7,959 nucleotides of DNA, taken from positions 5,343-13,301 of the forward strand of contig DFBT01000059.1 of the NCBI GenBank assembly GCA_002366725.1, in the 5' to 3' direction. Shown in pieces: positions 5,834 through 7,959 of this stretch. Origin of the DNA: Caldifarciminota bacterium UBA3073. Lineage in GTDB: Bacteria; Hydrothermota; UBA3073. The first letter of the stretch is position 1. Each line of letters opens with the position of its first letter. The notes beneath the pieces were generated by a model. The model saw only the letters and a list, made by a program, of their open reading frames with translations, did not search any database and was not told the DNA's origin. The position numbers and the translations under genes were made by a program.

Positions 5834-5867
5834 ACGGATTAACTCCAACTTGCTACTCCATACGGAT

Positions 5868-5894
5868 GCTGTGCAACGGTTGTTTTTGCACAGC
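5868..5894. repeat. Hairpin with 9-bp stem GCTGTGCAA / TTGCACAGC
   Basis: GCTGTGCAA (5868-5876) and TTGCACAGC (5886-5894) are perfect complements separated by 9 nt. The left arm is part of GATGCTGTGCAACGG, shared exactly with 133-147. The right arm extends into a 15-bp inverted match with 5569-5583. In the leftward transcript this would be one of the first hairpins after the promoter. Confidence 0.65.
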
Positions 5895-5947
5895 CTGCAC
5901 TGCACTCCAAAGGCTCATAGGAAGCGTCCTCTGGGACATTGCCTATT

Positions 5948-5976
5948 ATTATACCACAAATATTGTAATTTTGCAA
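5948..5976 (-). promoter_or_regulatory. Strong sigma70-type leftward promoter with UP-like A tract
   Basis: On the minus strand, -35 TTGCAA (5971-5976) and a perfect -10 TATAAT (5948-5953) are separated by exactly 17 bp, with TG one base before the -10 (extended -10). An uninterrupted A8 tract lies directly upstream of the -35, like an UP element. Transcription would begin near 5941. The first substantial gene in its path is the tsaC-phosphatase fusion, almost 600 nt away. It is the best promoter in the window. Confidence 0.75.
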
Positions 5977-6088
5977 GTTTTTTTTATAGTCGAGGTCGCC
6001 GAGAGTGAGCGGGTCGGCAGGGAAGATATTCGATCCCCAAAAAAGTTCGAGGGTAAAATATGAGGCTGAACTCCATTCAGAGGCGGCA

Positions 6089-7102
6089 TCAGATTATGAG
6101 CATCGCATCGCCGTATGAGTAGAACCTGTATCTGTTTTTAATTGCCTCTTTGTATGCCTTCATAATGAGTTCCCTCCCGGCGAGTGCAGATACCAGGATG
6201 AGCAGAGATGTCTTTGGGAGATGGAAGTTTGTTATCAGGCAGTCAACGACTCCGAATCTGTAAGGTGGATGGATATAAAGATCCGTCCAACCGCTTCCGG
6301 AAGAAACACCCCCATTCGTTGCCACGGTTTCAATCGCCCGAACAGTGGTGGTACCAACGGCAAATAACCTGCCGGATCTGCCGTTTATCCTCCTCGCCAC
6401 ATCTTCTCCAACCTCGTAATATTCACCTTCCATTTTGTGCTCTTCCACGCTCTCCGCCTTAACTGGCTTAAATGTTCCCGGACCCGTATGGAGGAGTATC
6501 TTCAGTATTATAACTCCCTTCTTCTCGATTTCAAGAATTAGTTTCGAGGAGAAGTGTAACCCCGCGGTGGGAGCAGCAACCGCACCGGGCACTCTTGCAT
6601 AGATAGTCTGGTATAATTTTTTATCCAGGTTTGTGGGGCTTCTCTTTATATACGGAGGGAGGGGAACATCTCCACAAAGGTCAACCAACTCCCGGGTACA
6701 GGGTCCCCCCTCGACCTCGAGAAGTGTATGTCCATTCTCAAGGTGTCTTAAAACCTTTACACTTCCATTGTCAAAGAGTACACGGATACCCGGTCTTGTC
6801 CTCTTCTTCGGGCGAACGAATGCCTCAAAGACGGTGTCCTCCACCCCCCTTATAAAAAATACCTCAACCTTACCCCCCGTATTTTCTTTCTTTCCAAGCA
6901 TTCGTGCCTTCACAACCCTCGTCTCATTCAGAAGGAGAACATCCCCGGATTTCATGTATTCCAGTAAGTCGGGGAACGCCCTGTGTTCTATGGTTTTATC
7001 TCTCCTATGCACTACCATAAGTCTCGCACCTTCCCTCCTCTTTGGGGGATACTGTGCTATAAGTTCCTTTGGAAGGGTATAGTCGAATTCAGAGAGATGC
7101 AT
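6089..7102 (-). CDS. queA: QueA, S-adenosylmethionine:tRNA ribosyltransferase-isomerase
   Basis: QueA moves the ribosyl part of S-adenosylmethionine onto 7-aminomethyl-7-deazaguanine in tRNA, giving epoxyqueuosine at wobble position 34. The 337-residue protein has the family length and spans its motifs: FDYTLPKELIAQYPP (6-20), LLLNETRVVKARM (56-68), YQTIYARVPGAVAAPTAGLHF (164-184), LHTGPGTFKPV (204-214), AVGTTTVRAIE (248-258), PPYRFGVVDCLITNFHLPKTSL (279-300) and YSYGDAMLI near the C-terminus. The ATG at 7102 matches homologue N-termini. A TTG at 7111, in frame three codons upstream, overlaps the ruvX stop (TTGA) and has GGAAGA 9 nt before it, so it could be the actual initiation codon. Either way queA is closely coupled to ruvX. 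No convincing terminator follows the stop. Confidence 0.96.
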   Translation of the reverse strand: MHLSEFDYTLPKELIAQYPPKRREGARLMVVHRRDKTIEHRAFPDLLEYMKSGDVLLLNETRVVKARMLGKKENTGGKVEVFFIRGVEDTVFEAFVRPKKRTRPGIRVLFDNGSVKVLRHLENGHTLLEVEGGPCTRELVDLCGDVPLPPYIKRSPTNLDKKLYQTIYARVPGAVAAPTAGLHFSSKLILEIEKKGVIILKILLHTGPGTFKPVKAESVEEHKMEGEYYEVGEDVARRINGRSGRLFAVGTTTVRAIETVATNGGVSSGSGWTDLYIHPPYRFGVVDCLITNFHLPKTSLLILVSALAGRELIMKAYKEAIKNRYRFYSYGDAMLII

Positions 7103-7107
7103 AATTG

Positions 7108-7494
7108 TCAATTAGAATGTTCTTCCAGATATCTCTCGAGAATGAGAAGGGCAGATATACTGTCCTCATCCCATTTTATCCCCTTCTCTTGCAGGATTCT
7201 ATTGGCTTCTTCGGTTGAAAATCTTTCATCGACCAGTTTTGTTTTTATTCCCAAACGTTCCTCAATTTGGGTGGCAAATCTTCTTGCATCTCTCGCCATC
7301 TTTCCTTCTTTACCCCCAAGCATCAGTGGAAGACCGACCACGATGAGCCGCACAGAGTATTCATCGATGATATTTTTTAATTTTTCAAATATATCTCTTC
7401 TGCTGATACACTTCAATGGCTGAGGAATCTCAAGGGGTCCCGAGATGGCAAGTCCCACAGATTTTATCCCGAGGTCAATCGCGAGGATTCGCAT
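7108..7494 (-). CDS. ruvX: RuvX/YqgF, putative pre-16S rRNA nuclease
   Basis: YqgF-family proteins have an RNase H-like fold; the E. coli member takes part in 16S rRNA 5'-end maturation. The 128-residue protein is of typical size and shows the three acidic blocks: ILAIDLGIKSVGLA (3-16) with D7, VDERFSTEEA (88-97), and DSISALLILERYL (111-123) with D111. IVVGLPLMLGGKEG (51-64) is the family's central strand and turn. The ATG at 7494 matches homologue starts. The frame stays open upstream to a TTG at 7623, but those 43 codons are the 40-bp hairpin plus satellite DNA and should not be annotated as protein. A weak GGTG precedes the ATG at long spacing. The gene ends where queA begins, consistent with a two-gene operon. 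Confidence 0.94.
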   Translation of the reverse strand: MRILAIDLGIKSVGLAISGPLEIPQPLKCISRRDIFEKLKNIIDEYSVRLIVVGLPLMLGGKEGKMARDARRFATQIEERLGIKTKLVDERFSTEEANRILQEKGIKWDEDSISALLILERYLEEHSN

Positions 7495-7513
7495 AAAAAG
7501 TGATTTCACCACA

Positions 7514-7553
7514 CCTGCCTGTCCATACGGATCCGTAGGGACCGGTAGGCAGG
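7514..7553. mobile_element. 40-bp hairpin element in the ruvX leader
   Basis: This copy is identical to 5784-5823: CCTGCCT arms, TACGGATCCGTA core, GGTAGGCAGG end. It lies 20 bp before the ruvX ATG, so a leftward transcript would carry its hairpin just ahead of the ribosome-binding region. Its flanks (ACCACA on the left, GACACC on the right) do not match those of the other copy. That supports the view that the 40 bp are the duplicated unit. Confidence 0.65.
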
Positions 7554-7560
7554 GACACCA

Positions 7561-7590
7561 AGATTTTAGATTGCAGATTATAGATTGTAG
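7561..7590. repeat. Degenerate heptamer repeat AGATTNN, four units
   Basis: The units AGATTTT, AGATTGC, AGATTAT and AGATTGT follow in strict 7-bp steps from 7561 to 7588. A related series is readable on the minus strand at 3760-3800, and the string GATTGCAGATTA is common to both. It sits between the 40-bp hairpin and the 8-bp satellite. Confidence 0.6.
7577..7582 (-). promoter_or_regulatory. Possible -10 element for ruvX-queA
   Basis: A perfect TATAAT on the minus strand lies 83 bp before the ruvX ATG. No acceptable -35 is found at 16-18 bp, and the motif arises inside the AGATTNN repeat. It is the only promoter-like signal I see between the satellite and ruvX. Expression may instead come from beyond the window. 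Confidence 0.25.
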
Positions 7591-7600
7591 CAACAGCAAT

Positions 7601-7959
7601 ATCCCATTACCCCAATACCCCAATACCCCAATATCCCATTACCCCAATACCCCATTATCCCAATATCCCATTACCCCAATACCCCAATACCCCATTACCC
7701 CAATACCCCAATACCCCAATATCCCATTACCCCAATACCCCATTACCCCAATACCCCATCATCCCAATACCCCATCATCCCAATATCCCATTACCCCAAT
7801 ATCCCATTACCCCAATACCCCATTATCCCAATATCCCATTACCCCAATACCCCAACACCCCATTACCCCAATATCCCATTACCCCAATACCCCAATACCC
7901 CAATACCCCATTACCCCATTACCCCAATACCCCATTACCCCAATATCCCATTACCCCAA
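7601..7959. repeat. Octamer satellite A(C/T)CCCA(A/T)T, 44 full units and a partial
   Basis: From 7601 to the window edge the sequence is an uninterrupted period-8 tandem repeat without a single indel: 44 complete units plus seven bases. Counts are ACCCCAAT 20, ATCCCATT 9, ACCCCATT 8, ATCCCAAT 4, ACCCCATC 2 and ACCCCAAC 1. A decayed unit ACAGCAAT precedes it (7593-7600). Only positions 2, 7 and 8 of the unit vary. The minus strand is a regular series of GGG/GGGG runs separated by 4-5 nt, a strong G-quadruplex pattern. The array lies upstream of ruvX and continues beyond the window. It is not a CRISPR because there are no spacers. Confidence 0.97.

Larger units (their letters stand above)
5344..6088. 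repeat. Gene-free repeat island between queA and the tsaC fusion
   Basis: These 745 bp carry no credible gene on either strand. The short open frames here follow the repeats and have no recognisable protein. Contents from left to right are: dyad ACTCCA/TGGAGT (5423-5452), hairpin A (5452-5490), hairpin B (5490-5544), a GACT-GAGCTC-AGTC dyad (5613-5635), a perfect palindrome (5642-5664), tandem 20-bp units (5726-5765), an interrupted BIME-like element with a 40-bp insert (5746-5833), a 9-bp stem hairpin (5868-5894), and a strong leftward promoter (5948-5976). CAGGCTGTGCAAAAA at 5569-5583 is inverted exactly at 5883-5897. If the promoter is active, most of this is the 5' leader of the fusion gene. 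Confidence 0.75.

Noticed and set aside
5866..6063. 65-aa plus-strand open frame, and tRNA-like string with ATTCGATCCCC near 6028-6040
   Set aside because: The frame crosses the strong opposite-strand promoter and a hairpin. No 7-bp acceptor stem or cloverleaf can be drawn around the T-loop-like string, so no tRNA is called.
6633..7082. Plus-strand open frame of 149 aa
   Set aside because: It is antisense to queA, which has full family motifs.
7495..7623. 43-codon N-terminal extension of RuvX beginning at TTG 7623
   Set aside because: The extension is the translation of satellite DNA and the 40-bp hairpin; homologues start at MRILAIDLG (ATG at 7494).
7601..7959. CRISPR array
   Set aside because: The 8-bp period has no unique spacers, and no cas genes are present; it is a simple satellite.

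Overview
The window is a bacterial chromosomal segment in which every convincing gene lies on the minus strand. In transcription order (right to left) these are ruvX, queA, a TsaC/Sua5-phosphatase fusion, a DUF5683-like membrane protein, rsmG, parA, a secreted beta-sandwich protein and tatC. The DUF5683-like protein and the secreted protein with an FN3-like domain point to a diderm of the FCB type. The many intergenic hairpin repeats and short-period satellites recall uncultured lineages such as candidate phylum WOR-3/Stahlbacteria. That placement is inference and no marker in the window proves it.

Layout. 1-206: downstream of tatC, packed with short hairpin repeats. 207-908: tatC. 1055-2134: secreted protein with a strong Shine-Dalgarno. 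2198-2989: parA. 3021-3653: rsmG. 3654-3893: spacer with degenerate 7-bp repeats and one perfect DnaA-box 9-mer. 3894-4289: small membrane protein. 4282-5343: fusion protein. 5344-6088: 745 bp without a gene, a repeat island holding at least five hairpin elements and one strong leftward promoter. 6089-7102: queA. 7108-7494: ruvX. 7495-7600: ruvX leader carrying a 40-bp hairpin and a 7-bp satellite. 7601-7959: an indel-free 8-bp satellite that runs off the window.

The gene content is mainly housekeeping. Three genes serve RNA maturation or decoding: ruvX (pre-16S rRNA), queA (queuosine in tRNA) and rsmG (16S m7G527). The fusion adds threonylcarbamoyl-AMP synthesis for tRNA t6A. rsmG-parA is a conserved pair often near the replication origin, but no parB follows here. 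tatC and the secreted protein belong to the envelope.

The most unusual content is between genes. (1) A satellite of period exactly 8 whose minus strand is a chain of G-runs, with segmental duplications and rules on unit order. (2) A 40-bp hairpin present in two identical copies, one of which interrupts another repeat whose uninterrupted form is preserved elsewhere in the window. (3) A composite REP/BIME-like family with compensatory stem changes. (4) A strong promoter firing into about 600 nt of hairpin-rich untranslated leader.
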